Shown one piece after another: positions 1 to 9,005 of a DNA stretch of 64,000 nucleotides (positions are counted from its first letter, which is position 1; every line of letters starts with the position of its first letter). Where the stretch lies: NCBI RefSeq assembly GCF_030547005.1, contig NZ_JAUOPN010000017.1, forward strand, positions 20,843 through 84,842, read 5' to 3'. A model generated the notes under the pieces. It made no database searches. It was not told the DNA's origin and worked only from the letters and a program-made list of their open reading frames with translations. The translations under genes were made by a program, and so were the position numbers. This DNA is from Maribacter sp. 1_MG-2023. GTDB taxonomy: Bacteria > Bacteroidota > Bacteroidia > Flavobacteriales > Flavobacteriaceae.

Positions 1-83
1 TTTTTAGAAACTTCTAGTTTTCAATTGTATAGAAATTATTGAGCAATATCGATTAAATTATAAATGTCTAAAAACCAAAGATT

Positions 84-473
84 ATGACAAACCATGTTAC
101 TAGTTCAATACCAAAGTGGATAAAGATTTATTTGTGGATAACAGCATTCATTACCATATCTGCAAGCTTGGCAGGTTATTTTAAACCAGATGCTTTACTA
201 GAAACCTGGGAGGCACTTTTAGCCACAGGAGCACTTTCTCTTGCTGGTCCGTTAGGGCTTTTTCTCTCTAGAAATGTTGCAACAGCTGTGGTAACGGCTT
301 TTGCATTAGTAAAAAACAACCATTCGATGATTAAGCTAGTGTTGTTACTAAGAATAGTTAGCGACGGATTTGATCTTATAAATAATTTAATTGCCGGCAA
401 TATGCCAGTTGCTATTATGGGTGGTGTAATGTGCTTAATTGAAATTTTTGCTTTTACAAAAATAAAATCATAA
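84..473 (+). CDS. small four-helix membrane protein, unknown function
   Basis: I do not recognise this 129-residue protein. Hydrophobic stretches at about residues 12-32, 45-65, 66-90 and 105-125 suggest four membrane helices in the inner membrane, with a polar N-terminus (TNHVTSS) and a basic end (TKIKS). The start is the first ATG of the open frame, after an AT-rich leader with no Shine-Dalgarno site, as is usual in this phylum. It lies 72 bases upstream of the GMC oxidoreductase on the same strand and could share its transcript. The look is of the small DoxX/DUF4267-like membrane proteins, but that is only a resemblance in size and topology. Confidence 0.75.
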   Translation: MTNHVTSSIPKWIKIYLWITAFITISASLAGYFKPDALLETWEALLATGALSLAGPLGLFLSRNVATAVVTAFALVKNNHSMIKLVLLLRIVSDGFDLINNLIAGNMPVAIMGGVMCLIEIFAFTKIKS

Positions 474-545
474 TGGCCTGAAGATTAAAAATTTTTAAAA
501 GAAGGTATTAGAATCATCTTCTTCTAACTCTAAAAAGAACATTTT

Positions 546-2126
546 ATGGAAAATGCATATGATTATATAGTTGTTGGTGGCGGTACTGCAGGTCCTGTTG
601 TGGCAACACGTTTAACAGAAAATCCAGAAAATTCGGTAGTGATATTGGAAGCTGGAAAAGAAAATGTAAAAGAAGCCATGAACTACGTCAACGGCGTAGG
701 TCAAATGTGGGCAGAAGATACCAACTGGGGCTTTATGTCTACAGCCCAAAAAGGACTAAACGGACGTCAACTCATGCAACCACGTGGTAAAGTAATGGGT
801 GGTTCGGCCGCTATAAACATAGGTTCATGGTCAAGAGGTACTGCTGCTAATTATAACAGTTGGAATCTTGCTGATTGGGATTGGAACACTTTATTAAAAT
901 GGTATCTAAAAATTGAGGATAGTGACCGCGGAGCAAATGAATATAGAGGTGTTGATGGTCCTATGAAATTAGAGACCACACCAGAAGGCACCTATATGAC
1001 ACAAGTCTTTAAACAGGCTTGTATAGAGCTAGGTCTAGGAACAACAGAAGACCTTAACGCGAAAAATAATGAAGGGTTTGATGTTTGGCAGTGTATTTAT
1101 AAAAATGGAACAAGGCATAATACCATTCACAATTATCTAAATGGCGCTCGATTACGTTCAAATCTGTCCATAGAAACAGAAGCCTTCGTTTCTAAGGTAA
1201 TCATTGAAAAAGGCAAGGCAGTTGGCGTAGAATATTTTAAAGATGGGGCGTATCATACTATCAAAGCGAATAAAGAAGTGATATTGTGTACCGGTACTTT
1301 CGCTACACCAAAAATATTAATGTTATCGGGCATTGGTCCTGCTGAGTATTTAAAAAGTTTAAATATCGAAGTTCATAAAGATTTGCCAGGTGTTGGTGAA
1401 AATCTTGCTGATCACTTACGTACAGATATAGGCGTAACAGCACCTGACGGAGTCGGAGTTTCTCTGCGAGCAAATCCTGAAGACCCAAAACAACTAGAAG
1501 AATGGAGAAAGACAGGCTACGGTCCGCTATCGGTTTTAGAAAATACCAGTGCCTCGTTTTTTAAGTCATCACCAGATGTACCCGTTGCCGATTTAGAAAT
1601 GATGTTCAATATAAATGCTCCCGTAGAATGGGGTAAAGAACCACCAAAAAATGCTGGTTATCATATTGATATAGGGTTGGTGCAACCTCAAAGCAAAGGT
1701 ACTCTGCGCCTAGCATCGGCTGATCCAAAAGACACTATTTTAATAAATCCGAATTATCTGTCAAACGAAAATGATTTGCATATTTATATTAAGGGAATTA
1801 GAAGAGCATTATCGTTTTTTAAGTCAAAGGCTCTTAAACCGTTTACCGATGAAAGTACCATTACTTTAAGTGTAGATTCAACTGATGCAGAAATTGAGGC
1901 ATATATCAGAAACAGGGCAGAATCTATTTATCATCCGGTAGGTACTGCAAAAATGGGTGGTGATGATGATCCAATGGCTGTTGTAAATACGAAACTTCAA
2001 GTAAGGGGTATTCAAAATTTAAGAATAGCCGATGCATCTGTAATTCCAAATCTTATTAGTGGACATACCATGGCGCCTACAGTATTAGTAGCCGAAAGAG
2101 CAGCAGATTTTATTAAAAATGCTTAA
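546..2126 (+). CDS. GMC-family FAD-dependent oxidoreductase (choline dehydrogenase-like)
   Basis: A flavoenzyme that should oxidise an alcohol group of a small molecule. The 526 residues begin with the dinucleotide-binding motif VVGGGTAGPVVATRL (residues 9-23), followed by the acidic end of the second strand (LEAGKE) and the GMC signature region around MGGSAAIN (about residue 83). The C-terminal substrate domain carries the usual active-site histidines in IYHPVGTAKMGG and SGHTMAPTV. Length is typical of choline dehydrogenase and aryl-alcohol oxidase relatives. There is no signal peptide, so it is probably cytoplasmic. The substrate cannot be read from sequence. It is followed 11 bases later by a secreted metallo-beta-lactamase-fold hydrolase, so the two are probably co-transcribed. 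The family also contains mandelonitrile lyases, relevant because a nitrilase lies further down the cluster. Confidence 0.93.
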   Translation: MENAYDYIVVGGGTAGPVVATRLTENPENSVVILEAGKENVKEAMNYVNGVGQMWAEDTNWGFMSTAQKGLNGRQLMQPRGKVMGGSAAINIGSWSRGTAANYNSWNLADWDWNTLLKWYLKIEDSDRGANEYRGVDGPMKLETTPEGTYMTQVFKQACIELGLGTTEDLNAKNNEGFDVWQCIYKNGTRHNTIHNYLNGARLRSNLSIETEAFVSKVIIEKGKAVGVEYFKDGAYHTIKANKEVILCTGTFATPKILMLSGIGPAEYLKSLNIEVHKDLPGVGENLADHLRTDIGVTAPDGVGVSLRANPEDPKQLEEWRKTGYGPLSVLENTSASFFKSSPDVPVADLEMMFNINAPVEWGKEPPKNAGYHIDIGLVQPQSKGTLRLASADPKDTILINPNYLSNENDLHIYIKGIRRALSFFKSKALKPFTDESTITLSVDSTDAEIEAYIRNRAESIYHPVGTAKMGGDDDPMAVVNTKLQVRGIQNLRIADASVIPNLISGHTMAPTVLVAERAADFIKNA

Positions 2127-2137
2127 ATCTGAGAACT

Positions 2138-3148
2138 ATGAAAATCATACAATTCGCTTTTTTTTGTTTGTTGCTGTTTAGCGCTAAATTGTTTGCCCAA
2201 GAAATAGATGCGCAAATAAAAAGTGATGTGCTTACCAAGTATAGTACTAGAGATTATGTATTTACACCATTGCCTGAACGTGGATATAACTATTTCAAAG
2301 TCGCTAAAGATACCTATTCTGTTCATAATGATTTTGATAGTATGGTCTTCTTCATTACTAAAATTGGTGTTGTAGTAGTAGACCCTAAACCTGCCTTATC
2401 ACAAACGGTCATTGAAGTAATAAAAGAGGTCACCGACAAACCTATTACACATGTGGTATATTCTCATCATCATAGAGATCACTCACAAGGTGCGTATTTA
2501 TTTCCTGATTCTGCTGAGCTTATTGCGCATAAAAAAGTAGCTGAGTTTATGGCAATTGCCAATGACCCAATGCGTCCGGCTCCTGATGTTAATTGGACAG
2601 ATAGTTTTACACTTACAACAGGCGGATTCACTTTAGAGATGAAAGATTTGGGTAGAAATTGGCATTCACAACAAGATGTTATTATGTACGCACCAAAACA
2701 AAAAATCTTGATTGCTATAGATATGTTTCATCCAGATGCAGCTCCTTGGATTCATTTTGGGGAGTCTTCAGATCCTATGTTTGCATTTGGTCTTCCCGAT
2801 TTATTGCTAACTACCTATGACTTAGATTTTGTAGTAGTCGGGCATGAAAAAATAATCGGTACAAAAGCACATATGGAAAAGTATAGTGCATTGCTTGTAG
2901 ATATGAAGAATATATTGATAGAGACGGTAAAATCTCCTGTTTATCAAGTGTTGGCTGAACAAACCGATAAACGATACGCTGAGTTTGAAGTGCATTATAA
3001 ATACAAGGCAGGTATTACGTCTGCAATGAATTTATGTGCCCAAAAACTAATAGACAGCGATTGGTCTGAAAAACTGCGGAATATCGAGCTGAACGCGGCA
3101 GAAAATTTTCAAACCATGTTTATGCACATAATCGTTTTAGATCCTTAA
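2138..3148 (+). CDS. secreted metallo-beta-lactamase-fold hydrolase
   Basis: A 336-residue protein with an N-terminal signal peptide (hydrophobic residues 3-18, likely cleavage after LFAQ). It carries the zinc-binding core SHHHRDH at residues 109-115, the HxHxDH signature of the metallo-beta-lactamase superfamily, and later zinc ligands in LGRNWHSQQD and VVVGHEK. It should hydrolyse an ester, lactone or similar bond in the periplasm. The C-terminal 60 residues lack metal ligands. It starts only 11 bases after the GMC oxidoreductase, which supports one operon. The true substrate is unknown; lactonase- and glyoxalase-II-like relatives share the fold. Confidence 0.9.
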   Translation: MKIIQFAFFCLLLFSAKLFAQEIDAQIKSDVLTKYSTRDYVFTPLPERGYNYFKVAKDTYSVHNDFDSMVFFITKIGVVVVDPKPALSQTVIEVIKEVTDKPITHVVYSHHHRDHSQGAYLFPDSAELIAHKKVAEFMAIANDPMRPAPDVNWTDSFTLTTGGFTLEMKDLGRNWHSQQDVIMYAPKQKILIAIDMFHPDAAPWIHFGESSDPMFAFGLPDLLLTTYDLDFVVVGHEKIIGTKAHMEKYSALLVDMKNILIETVKSPVYQVLAEQTDKRYAEFEVHYKYKAGITSAMNLCAQKLIDSDWSEKLRNIELNAAENFQTMFMHIIVLDP

Positions 3149-3194
3149 TCGTTAATTCTTAATAATAAAGAAATCACTTAAAACAATAAATAAA

Positions 3195-3944
3195 ATGAAT
3201 TTTATAGAAATGGTTATTGCGAATGAATACTCAACTATTCTAGAACAGTTAACTGACGACGTGCAATTAAATTTGCAAACCGTGGGCACGATTATAGGAA
3301 AAGATAAGAGTCTTGAACTTTTGATAAAACAAAACGACTATCTTAAAAATGAAATACAAGAAGTTAAAATTTTCAGACAGTTCGAAGATGATGATCAATT
3401 AGTTATAGAGTATGACATTTTACTAAAAAATACATTCGATTTACCTTTGGTAGCTGTTATAACAAAAAACGGTGCAAAATTCAATAGCATACGAACTTAT
3501 CATTCCGTTTATCCACTTACCGAAGGTCATATTTTCAGAGCCTTTATATTCGACAAGTTGATACCCTTGATTGAACCAACGGAGGTGGTTCATTATTTTG
3601 AAGCAATTAGTAATGGATCTGTAGAGAAAACCATGCAGACCTTATCATTTGAAGACGATGTGTATTTTAGAGAGCCTGCCGGTTGGCGTTGGAACCATAA
3701 GACAAAAGCAGGACTTCATGAACATTTTGAACATTTTTTTGCTGATGGTGGTGTACCCTTAAAATTCCATAATTACATATTTGATAAAAACAAAGGAAGT
3801 TTTGCAGGAGAATATACTTGCGATGTTTGGGGCAGTGCGACTTTTAAGCCACAGGCAGGCATTTCAATTTATGATATTAACAAAGAAACTGGTAAAATAA
3901 AGGCTATTCGTGTTTACGACAATGTTGATACTAGTTACGTATAA
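3195..3944 (+). CDS. tandem NTF2/SnoaL-like domain protein
   Basis: 249 residues that appear to hold two NTF2-like (SnoaL) cone domains, about residues 1-115 and 120-245. Clues are the typical openings FIEMVIANEYSTILEQL and VVHYFEAISNGSVEKTM and the closing strands with KIKAIRVYDNVD. Such domains act as small ligand-binding pockets or as isomerases and hydrolases. No signal peptide is seen, so it is probably cytoplasmic. It follows the hydrolase by 46 bases in the same direction. Which small molecule it binds cannot be told; a role in the oxidation pathway of the GMC enzyme is inference from position. Confidence 0.72.
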   Translation: MNFIEMVIANEYSTILEQLTDDVQLNLQTVGTIIGKDKSLELLIKQNDYLKNEIQEVKIFRQFEDDDQLVIEYDILLKNTFDLPLVAVITKNGAKFNSIRTYHSVYPLTEGHIFRAFIFDKLIPLIEPTEVVHYFEAISNGSVEKTMQTLSFEDDVYFREPAGWRWNHKTKAGLHEHFEHFFADGGVPLKFHNYIFDKNKGSFAGEYTCDVWGSATFKPQAGISIYDINKETGKIKAIRVYDNVDTSYV

Positions 3945-4015
3945 TTTCATTTTAAGCAGAACCAATCTAAAATTCAAGTATTTATCAATTTAATTGAAAA
4001 TAATAGATAGAATAA

Positions 4016-4171
4016 GAATGTCAATTAGGTTATTTTTTTGGCAGCTTTTTAGCTTTTTTTGGAGTATTCGTAATAGAATTTTTTGACATGTTCGGTACTA
4101 CAGCTTCTGGTGCCTTGGGTTTGCCCTCATTGACTATAAACTACTTTTTATTATACAGTGGTTTTGGTTAA
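4016..4171 (+). pseudogene. remnant of a membrane-protein gene (C-terminal part only)
   Basis: Between two NTF2-like genes lies an open frame without a usable start codon. It reads a hydrophobic, protein-like stretch (GYFFGSFLAFFGVFVIEF, then FDMFGTTASGALGLPSL and a final LLYSGFG) before a TAA. A stop codon precedes it directly. It could be the tail of a decayed membrane protein, or chance in T-rich DNA. Nothing else was seen in the gap from 3945 to 4250. Confidence 0.3.
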
Positions 4172-4250
4172 AAGGAAAATGAAAATAATAATTCCTAACA
4201 GCTTATATGTTATTGGCTCACATCAATTATTAACTTAAAAATCAGCAAAA

Positions 4251-5198
4251 ATGCGCAATGAAAGAATAGTAAAGAATATTTTAACGATGGCTATCATTTT
4301 GGTTTTATCGTCTTGTAATTCAAATAAAAGTATTGGTAAGCAATCTACGACCACTTGTGAAATAGATACTACTTATATATCAGAAAAGGGTCATCAATTC
4401 GGTGATCGCTCACGTTCTGCATTAACTGCAATATTCAAAACTGCCAAGTCAAATGATTTTGAAGCATTTATGAATATCGCTTCAGACCCCTACATTCAAC
4501 ATAGTCCAGATTTGCCTGATGGATGGGAGCCCGTTTGGAAATTAACCACTGAAAGACCTGCAGGTTTTTCATCTAAAAAAATAGAATGGCTCGGTACGGA
4601 CGGACTTCTAGATAACGGTAATTTTTTAGTAATGCTTAGAGAGGTAAATCGTGGCGATGGAACTCCAAAGAGTAAAATCGTAGATATTATGCGTTTTGAT
4701 AATGAAGGTAAATATGCCGAACATTGGGATATTCGTCAGCCGCTCTCAGATAAAACTGCTTCTGGACATTCAGAAACAGGTACAACGGGAAAATTCGAAG
4801 AAAACCCTGTTAACTATTCTGAAAAGCAAGAAGAAATGAACAAAAAAACGGCAGTTAAATTTCTGAACAGAGCATTCAATAAAGGTGCGCTTGATAAAGC
4901 TTTAGATGCCATGGTATATGAAGGATATATTCAACACAATCCGATGATTGCCGATGGTATTGCTCCTGTAAAAGAAATTTTTAAAAGCGGAAAAATTCCT
5001 GCGCTTTGCTATGATATTAAATATGTTTTAGCTCAAAATGATATCGTAGTAGTGTATTCAAAAGTGACTTCAAATGCAGGTGTAACTGCTGTTGTAGATA
5101 TTTTACGAATTAGGGACGGTAAACTTGTTGAACACTGGGACGTTGTAGAACCCGTACATGCCGATAAAGATATGCCACATAAAAATGGTATGTTTTAG
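4251..5198 (+). CDS. lipoprotein with two SnoaL-like domains
   Basis: A 315-residue predicted lipoprotein: a basic start, a hydrophobic helix and the lipobox LSSC (Cys at about residue 22). Two repeated SnoaL-like polyketide-cyclase domains follow, roughly residues 55-165 and 190-305. The repeat is visible in the paired motifs NIASDPYIQHSPDLPDG and MVYEGYIQHNPMIADG and in the paired endings AEHWDIRQPL and VEHWDVVEPV. Such proteins often carry out ring cyclisation or dehydration, or bind small hydrophobic ligands; here it would sit on a membrane face. A separate gene from the tandem NTF2 protein upstream, but the same general fold and the same strand. Confidence 0.82.
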   Translation: MRNERIVKNILTMAIILVLSSCNSNKSIGKQSTTTCEIDTTYISEKGHQFGDRSRSALTAIFKTAKSNDFEAFMNIASDPYIQHSPDLPDGWEPVWKLTTERPAGFSSKKIEWLGTDGLLDNGNFLVMLREVNRGDGTPKSKIVDIMRFDNEGKYAEHWDIRQPLSDKTASGHSETGTTGKFEENPVNYSEKQEEMNKKTAVKFLNRAFNKGALDKALDAMVYEGYIQHNPMIADGIAPVKEIFKSGKIPALCYDIKYVLAQNDIVVVYSKVTSNAGVTAVVDILRIRDGKLVEHWDVVEPVHADKDMPHKNGMF

Positions 5199-5285
5199 AA
5201 AACAAAAGCTACCCTTAATTTTTAATAAAATTAAATGATTAGCTTTTTAAGATATATCAATCAAGGTCAAATATTTAAAAGTCCT

Positions 5286-5322
5286 AATAATAATAATAAT
5301 AATAGCTAAAGAAGTTTAGCTA
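5286..5322 (+). promoter_or_regulatory. TAA microsatellite and perfect leader hairpin before the methyltransferase gene
   Basis: A run of about six TAA units (5286-5304) leads into a perfect inverted repeat, TAGCTAAA at 5303-5310 and TTTAGCTA at 5315-5322, with loop GAAG. It ends 17 bases before the TTG start of the methyltransferase. Similar AGCTAAA hairpins occur in the leaders of the genes at 24805 and 26966. It could be a terminator or an RNA leader structure. Confidence 0.45.
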
Positions 5323-5339
5323 AATAAAATCATTTCTAG

Positions 5340-5975
5340 TTGAAACATATAAATACCGCACAACAAAAAAAAATCACAAGTATTTTAGACGAGCTTTATA
5401 ACGAGGCAAAGTATGATCAGATTAGAATTATGAAAGCTTTTGCAAATGTTCAAAATAGAACGATGCAACCTAGTGATTTAAAAGAAGCGTATTTATCAAT
5501 TTCTAAATCTCAAGGTGAGGAATTAGTAAGTTTAATTACGCAAAACAATCTTAAAAATATCGTAGAATTTGGCACTTCATTCGGTATTTCTACCTTATTC
5601 TTATCTCAAGCAGCTATTAATACAGAGGGTCATATAATTACTACAGAGTTAATTGTCGAAAAAGCCGAAAAAGCTTTAGAAAACTTCAAAAAAGCTGACG
5701 TAGATACATTAATAGATTTAAGAATTGGTAATGCTGTCAACACTCTAAAAAACCATAACGAACAAGTCGATTTCTTACTTTTAGATGGTTGGAAAGATTT
5801 ATACTTACCTGTCTTTGAAATACTAGAACCGAACTTTCATAAAGGCACAATCATTTATGTAGACAATGCAGACATGTCAGATTGCCAAACGTTTCTCAAA
5901 ACCGTATCAAAAAATAAAAAATTTAAGTTACAATCAAAACACCATGGTAAGGTGGTATTAATACATCAGAATTAA
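5340..5975 (+). CDS. class I SAM-dependent methyltransferase (O-methyltransferase-like)
   Basis: 211 residues with a Rossmann-type SAM-binding motif I, IVEFGTSFGIS (about residues 74-84), an acidic motif II region after ITTELIVEKAEKA, and the post-core DFLLLDGWK (about 143-151) typical of the small O-methyltransferase family that includes catechol O-methyltransferase. It probably methylates a small hydroxylated compound in the cytoplasm. The start is TTG at 5340: a TAG stop lies directly upstream, and the next in-frame ATG would remove the N-terminal helix. A hairpin sits 17 bases upstream of the start. A secondary-metabolite or detoxification role is inferred from the neighbours. Confidence 0.82.
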   Translation: MKHINTAQQKKITSILDELYNEAKYDQIRIMKAFANVQNRTMQPSDLKEAYLSISKSQGEELVSLITQNNLKNIVEFGTSFGISTLFLSQAAINTEGHIITTELIVEKAEKALENFKKADVDTLIDLRIGNAVNTLKNHNEQVDFLLLDGWKDLYLPVFEILEPNFHKGTIIYVDNADMSDCQTFLKTVSKNKKFKLQSKHHGKVVLIHQN

Positions 5976-6074
5976 TAAGATAACCATAGTTTTTCTGTTT
6001 AAAGGATAATTAAAATATCAATTTAGAATTAAACTTATATGTCTAAAAATAGTCATATATACTATTAGAAATCG

Positions 6075-6848
6075 ATGAATAAAGATTTAGAAATGAAAGA
6101 AGTGAAAAAGCCCAAAAAAGCCTCGAAGATTAGAATATTGGTTGACCTTTTGTTTTTTATACTAATGATTTTAGTTTTAGTACCGCAATCTACAGGAATA
6201 CCTATTCATGAATGGGCAAGTTTTATCATCATAATTCCTTTTTTTATCCACGTAATTATAAATTGGAATTGGATTACCGTTAATTCTCAAAAATTCTTCA
6301 AGAAAGAAACTATTAAAACCAGATTCGATTATATATTAAACTGGTTTCTTTACCTTTTAATGATAACAGTTACCGTTTCTGGAATAGTAATTTCTGAAGC
6401 CGCACTACCCGCTTTCGGTATTCATTTTGTGCCAGATGCTTTTTGGTCTACAATTCATAACCTAAGCGCCACACTTTTTATGGTAGTTTTGGGTATTCAC
6501 ATTACCCTACACTGGAAATGGATTTTAGGTGCTTTTAGTAAACTTAAACTAAAAACAGACCTTCATAATTTAATAGGAATAGGTGCTATTATAAAAACAT
6601 ATTCTCGAGATTTAATTTTTTTAATTTCGATTTCAACGGTATTATCATTCGCGGTATGGTTATTAAACTTTACCGATTGGGCCGATAGTTTTAGGGTCGA
6701 GTCCATAAAAGAAAATAATGTTGAACAAAATTCACGTGCTAGTTGGATGATGTACGTGTTACCATTGGTAAAGGTTACCGTTCTAATTGGTATACCTGCC
6801 CTTATTTCTGGCGGTATCATTAGACTTAAGAAAAAGCTCGTCAAGTAA
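6075..6848 (+). CDS. DUF4405-like cytochrome b-type membrane protein
   Basis: 257 residues with a charged N-terminus and about six membrane helices (near residues 26-44, 48-66, 92-112, 130-150, 176-196 and 220-240). Histidines sit at helix ends in IPIHEWASF, FFIHVIINWNW, STIHNLSA and GIHITLHWKW, spaced as in four-helix b-type heme proteins of the DUF4405 and formate-dehydrogenase gamma type. It may carry electrons to or from the quinone pool for one of the redox enzymes nearby. No partner subunit such as a molybdoenzyme is adjacent. The family assignment rests on topology and histidine placement. Confidence 0.7.
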   Translation: MNKDLEMKEVKKPKKASKIRILVDLLFFILMILVLVPQSTGIPIHEWASFIIIIPFFIHVIINWNWITVNSQKFFKKETIKTRFDYILNWFLYLLMITVTVSGIVISEAALPAFGIHFVPDAFWSTIHNLSATLFMVVLGIHITLHWKWILGAFSKLKLKTDLHNLIGIGAIIKTYSRDLIFLISISTVLSFAVWLLNFTDWADSFRVESIKENNVEQNSRASWMMYVLPLVKVTVLIGIPALISGGIIRLKKKLVK

Positions 6849-7045
6849 TAGTTGAAAATCGCATTGCGTAACCTATATAATGCCTGACTGGGATTGTAGA
6901 ACAAAAGTTCATCTTAGCTAAAAGAAATTATAAAACGCTACATTTAAAACTGTTCTATTACGACATTTGATAAAATGAAGTGTGATGTAATTATTTTTAC
7001 CATTCTTAGTTTAATATTTACCACAAGCAAAACTTATATAGCTTT

Positions 7046-7053
7046 TAACTTTG
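7046..7053 (+). promoter_or_regulatory. flavobacterial -7 promoter element TAACTTTG
   Basis: A perfect match to the flavobacterial -7 consensus TAnnTTTG, 20 bases upstream of the ATG at 7073. It is the likely promoter of the small zinc-ribbon gene and the reductase behind it. No clear TTG is seen at the -33 position. Confidence 0.5.
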
Positions 7054-7072
7054 TTCTAAAGAATAAACTATT

Positions 7073-7273
7073 ATGGGTAAAGTAGAAGCATGCCCTAAGT
7101 GTGGGAGCAAATCACAAATAAAAGAAAAGGACGGGATTATTACCTATAAAGCTGTGCAAGACAAAGATGCCTTTAAGAAAATAGGTCAGTTAAAAACTGC
7201 AATGCAAAAGTTTAAGGCAAAAGCAGAACAACTCGAGAAAGAATTAAAAGGTCTTAAATCAAATAAAAATTAG
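7073..7273 (+). CDS. small CPxCG zinc-ribbon protein with basic coiled coil
   Basis: A 66-residue protein of unknown function. The N-terminus holds one knuckle, ACPKCGS (residues 7-13), and the rest is a lysine-rich helix (about residues 33-64) with heptad character. A single CxxC cannot bind zinc alone, so a dimer or partner would be needed. It ends four bases before the NmrA-type reductase, so translation is probably coupled. A TAACTTTG promoter box lies just upstream. Confidence 0.7.
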   Translation: MGKVEACPKCGSKSQIKEKDGIITYKAVQDKDAFKKIGQLKTAMQKFKAKAEQLEKELKGLKSNKN

Positions 7274-7277
7274 AAGG

Positions 7278-8135
7278 ATGAAAATAGCAGTTACATCAGC
7301 CAGTGGAAAATTAGGTGCATCTATTGTAAAACACCTAATTAACTTAATAGGAAAAGAGAATGTAATAGGTATTGCCAGAACTGTAGAAAAGGCAACCTAT
7401 TTAGGGGTAGAAATTAGAAAAGGTGATTATAATAGTCGTGAAGATTTTAATTCAGCATTACAAGGCGTAGATGCCGTTCTTTTGGTTTCCGGAATGGACG
7501 AACCTCAAAAAAGAATCCAACAACATAGAAATGTCATAGAAGCTGCAAAACAAAATGGCGTTAAAAAAATAGTATATACTAGCATTGTTGGCGATGAAGA
7601 TAAGAATGCTTTTAGCCCTATAGTAAAAAGTAATAGACAAACAGAAAAAGACGTGCAAGCATCAGGATTGCAATGGGTAATTGGCAGAAACGGAATTTAC
7701 ATAGAACCAGATCTAGAATATATACATACCTATGTAAAAGAAGGTAGAATCGAGAACTGTGCCGGACAAGGAAAATGTACCTACACTAGCAGAGAAGAAT
7801 TAGGATACGCCTACGCCAAATTATTAATTGAAGATAAACACAATGGTCAAGTATACAACTTGGTTGGTGAGCCAGTAACGCAAAGCGAGTTGGCAGAAAA
7901 TATCAATAAAGTGTATGGTACTAATGTTATCTACAATTCGGTAACGGTTAACAATTATGCTGCAGATAGAAAAGCTGCTTTAGGAGATTTTATGGGTACC
8001 GTTATTGCGGGTATATATGAAGGGATAAAAGCTGGAGCTAACAATGTACCATCAGACTTTGAAAAAGCAACGGGCAGGGCTCCCAAATCTCTTTTTGTGA
8101 TGATTTCTGAGTTTAAGAACAACAGTGAAGTTTAG
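7278..8135 (+). CDS. NmrA-like / atypical SDR NAD(P)-binding reductase
   Basis: 285 residues beginning with a Rossmann motif, KIAVTSASGKLGASIV (TSASGKLG, residues 6-13), typical of NmrA-like and QorB-type quinone reductases. The following parts fit: GVDAVLLVSG, KKIVYTSIVGDED, and WVIGRNGIYIEPDLEY in the substrate region. The usual SDR catalytic YxxxK is not conserved, as in this atypical group. It may reduce quinones or act as a redox sensor in the cytoplasm. It is coupled to the small zinc-ribbon gene upstream, and a weak hairpin at 8192-8221 follows it. Confidence 0.85.
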   Translation: MKIAVTSASGKLGASIVKHLINLIGKENVIGIARTVEKATYLGVEIRKGDYNSREDFNSALQGVDAVLLVSGMDEPQKRIQQHRNVIEAAKQNGVKKIVYTSIVGDEDKNAFSPIVKSNRQTEKDVQASGLQWVIGRNGIYIEPDLEYIHTYVKEGRIENCAGQGKCTYTSREELGYAYAKLLIEDKHNGQVYNLVGEPVTQSELAENINKVYGTNVIYNSVTVNNYAADRKAALGDFMGTVIAGIYEGIKAGANNVPSDFEKATGRAPKSLFVMISEFKNNSEV

Positions 8136-8191
8136 TCTTTTTTAAGAATTAGATCATTTGATCTTGAGAGCAATTGACAATATTATAGACG

Positions 8192-8221
8192 AAGCACCGA
8201 GAATAAAATTTTTAGGTGCTT
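8192..8221 (+). terminator. possible terminator hairpin
   Basis: AAGCACC (8192-8198) and GGTGCTT (8215-8221) can pair across a 16-base loop, followed by TTGTTC. It lies between the NmrA-like gene and the siderophore-interacting protein gene. The loop is long and the T-tract poor, so this is a weak call. Confidence 0.35.
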
Positions 8222-8247
8222 TGTTCATTAATTAAAAGCGAAACAAT

Positions 8248-8973
8248 ATGGGGTTGATGGAAACCATTATTAAAAAGGTTCTTGAAAAAGGGATTATTAT
8301 AGAAAAAACAAAGCTATCAGGTTCAGTGTATAAAATACGCATTCAGAGTGATGGCATTGCTGATTATGATTTTGAACCAGGACACTTTTTAAGATTAGGT
8401 GTAGGAATTGATCAAGATGATATTTCTTTAAAAGATAAGGTCAGAAGTTATAGCGTTTGGGATATTAATAAAGAAAATAGTACCATAGATATTGCCATTG
8501 CAACACATAGCCAGGGTATTGGCGCTAGGTGGGTAGAAACTTGTAAACTCAATGACACGGTATATTTTAAGTGGAAAAAAGGAAAATTTCTTGTTGAGGA
8601 CTCAGCAGATAGCTATCTAATGATCGGTGATTTATCAGCACTATCACACTTGTATATCATCAATCGAAACCTACCGGATAATAAACAGATTGAGAGTGTT
8701 GTTTACAGTCAGCAAAGTGAAGATTTTTTTGCGGATGTTGATAGGTCAAACCCTTTTGGTTTTAATGTAATGTGTGAAAATCCATCTACAGAAATCATCC
8801 AAAAATTGAATAGTATAATTCCTGAAATGAAAGGCGATAACATGGTGTATATCGCTGGTGATAGTCGAGTTTGTATTACATTGACCAATTATTTCAGAAA
8901 AGAATTGAATTGGAGTACCAAGCAAATAAAAACAAAGCCTTTCTGGAATCCTGATAAAAAAGGGTTGGAATAA
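8248..8973 (+). CDS. siderophore-interacting FAD-binding protein (ferric reductase-like)
   Basis: 241 residues of the siderophore-interacting protein family of the ferredoxin-reductase superfamily. The FAD-binding beta barrel carries RSYSVW (residues 66-71), matching the RxYS motif that holds FAD. The C-terminal half (YLMIGDLSALSHLYII, then NMVYIAGDSRV) is the NAD(P)H-binding part. Members reduce ferric siderophores in the cytoplasm. No siderophore receptor is adjacent, so here it may serve another redox step in the cluster. First ATG chosen; an alternative is the ATG three codons later. Confidence 0.85.
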   Translation: MGLMETIIKKVLEKGIIIEKTKLSGSVYKIRIQSDGIADYDFEPGHFLRLGVGIDQDDISLKDKVRSYSVWDINKENSTIDIAIATHSQGIGARWVETCKLNDTVYFKWKKGKFLVEDSADSYLMIGDLSALSHLYIINRNLPDNKQIESVVYSQQSEDFFADVDRSNPFGFNVMCENPSTEIIQKLNSIIPEMKGDNMVYIAGDSRVCITLTNYFRKELNWSTKQIKTKPFWNPDKKGLE

Positions 8974-9005
8974 TTGTTAACTTACGGTGAATATATGCCG
9001 TATAC

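Noticed and set aside
5286..5304. Phase-variable repeat (TAA units) before the methyltransferase
   Set aside because: The repeat lies outside the coding frame and outside a recognisable promoter, so switching cannot be argued.
6975..7085. 36-residue hydrophobic frame before the zinc-ribbon gene
   Set aside because: The -7 promoter box of the next gene lies inside it and its end overlaps that gene, so it is unlikely to be translated.
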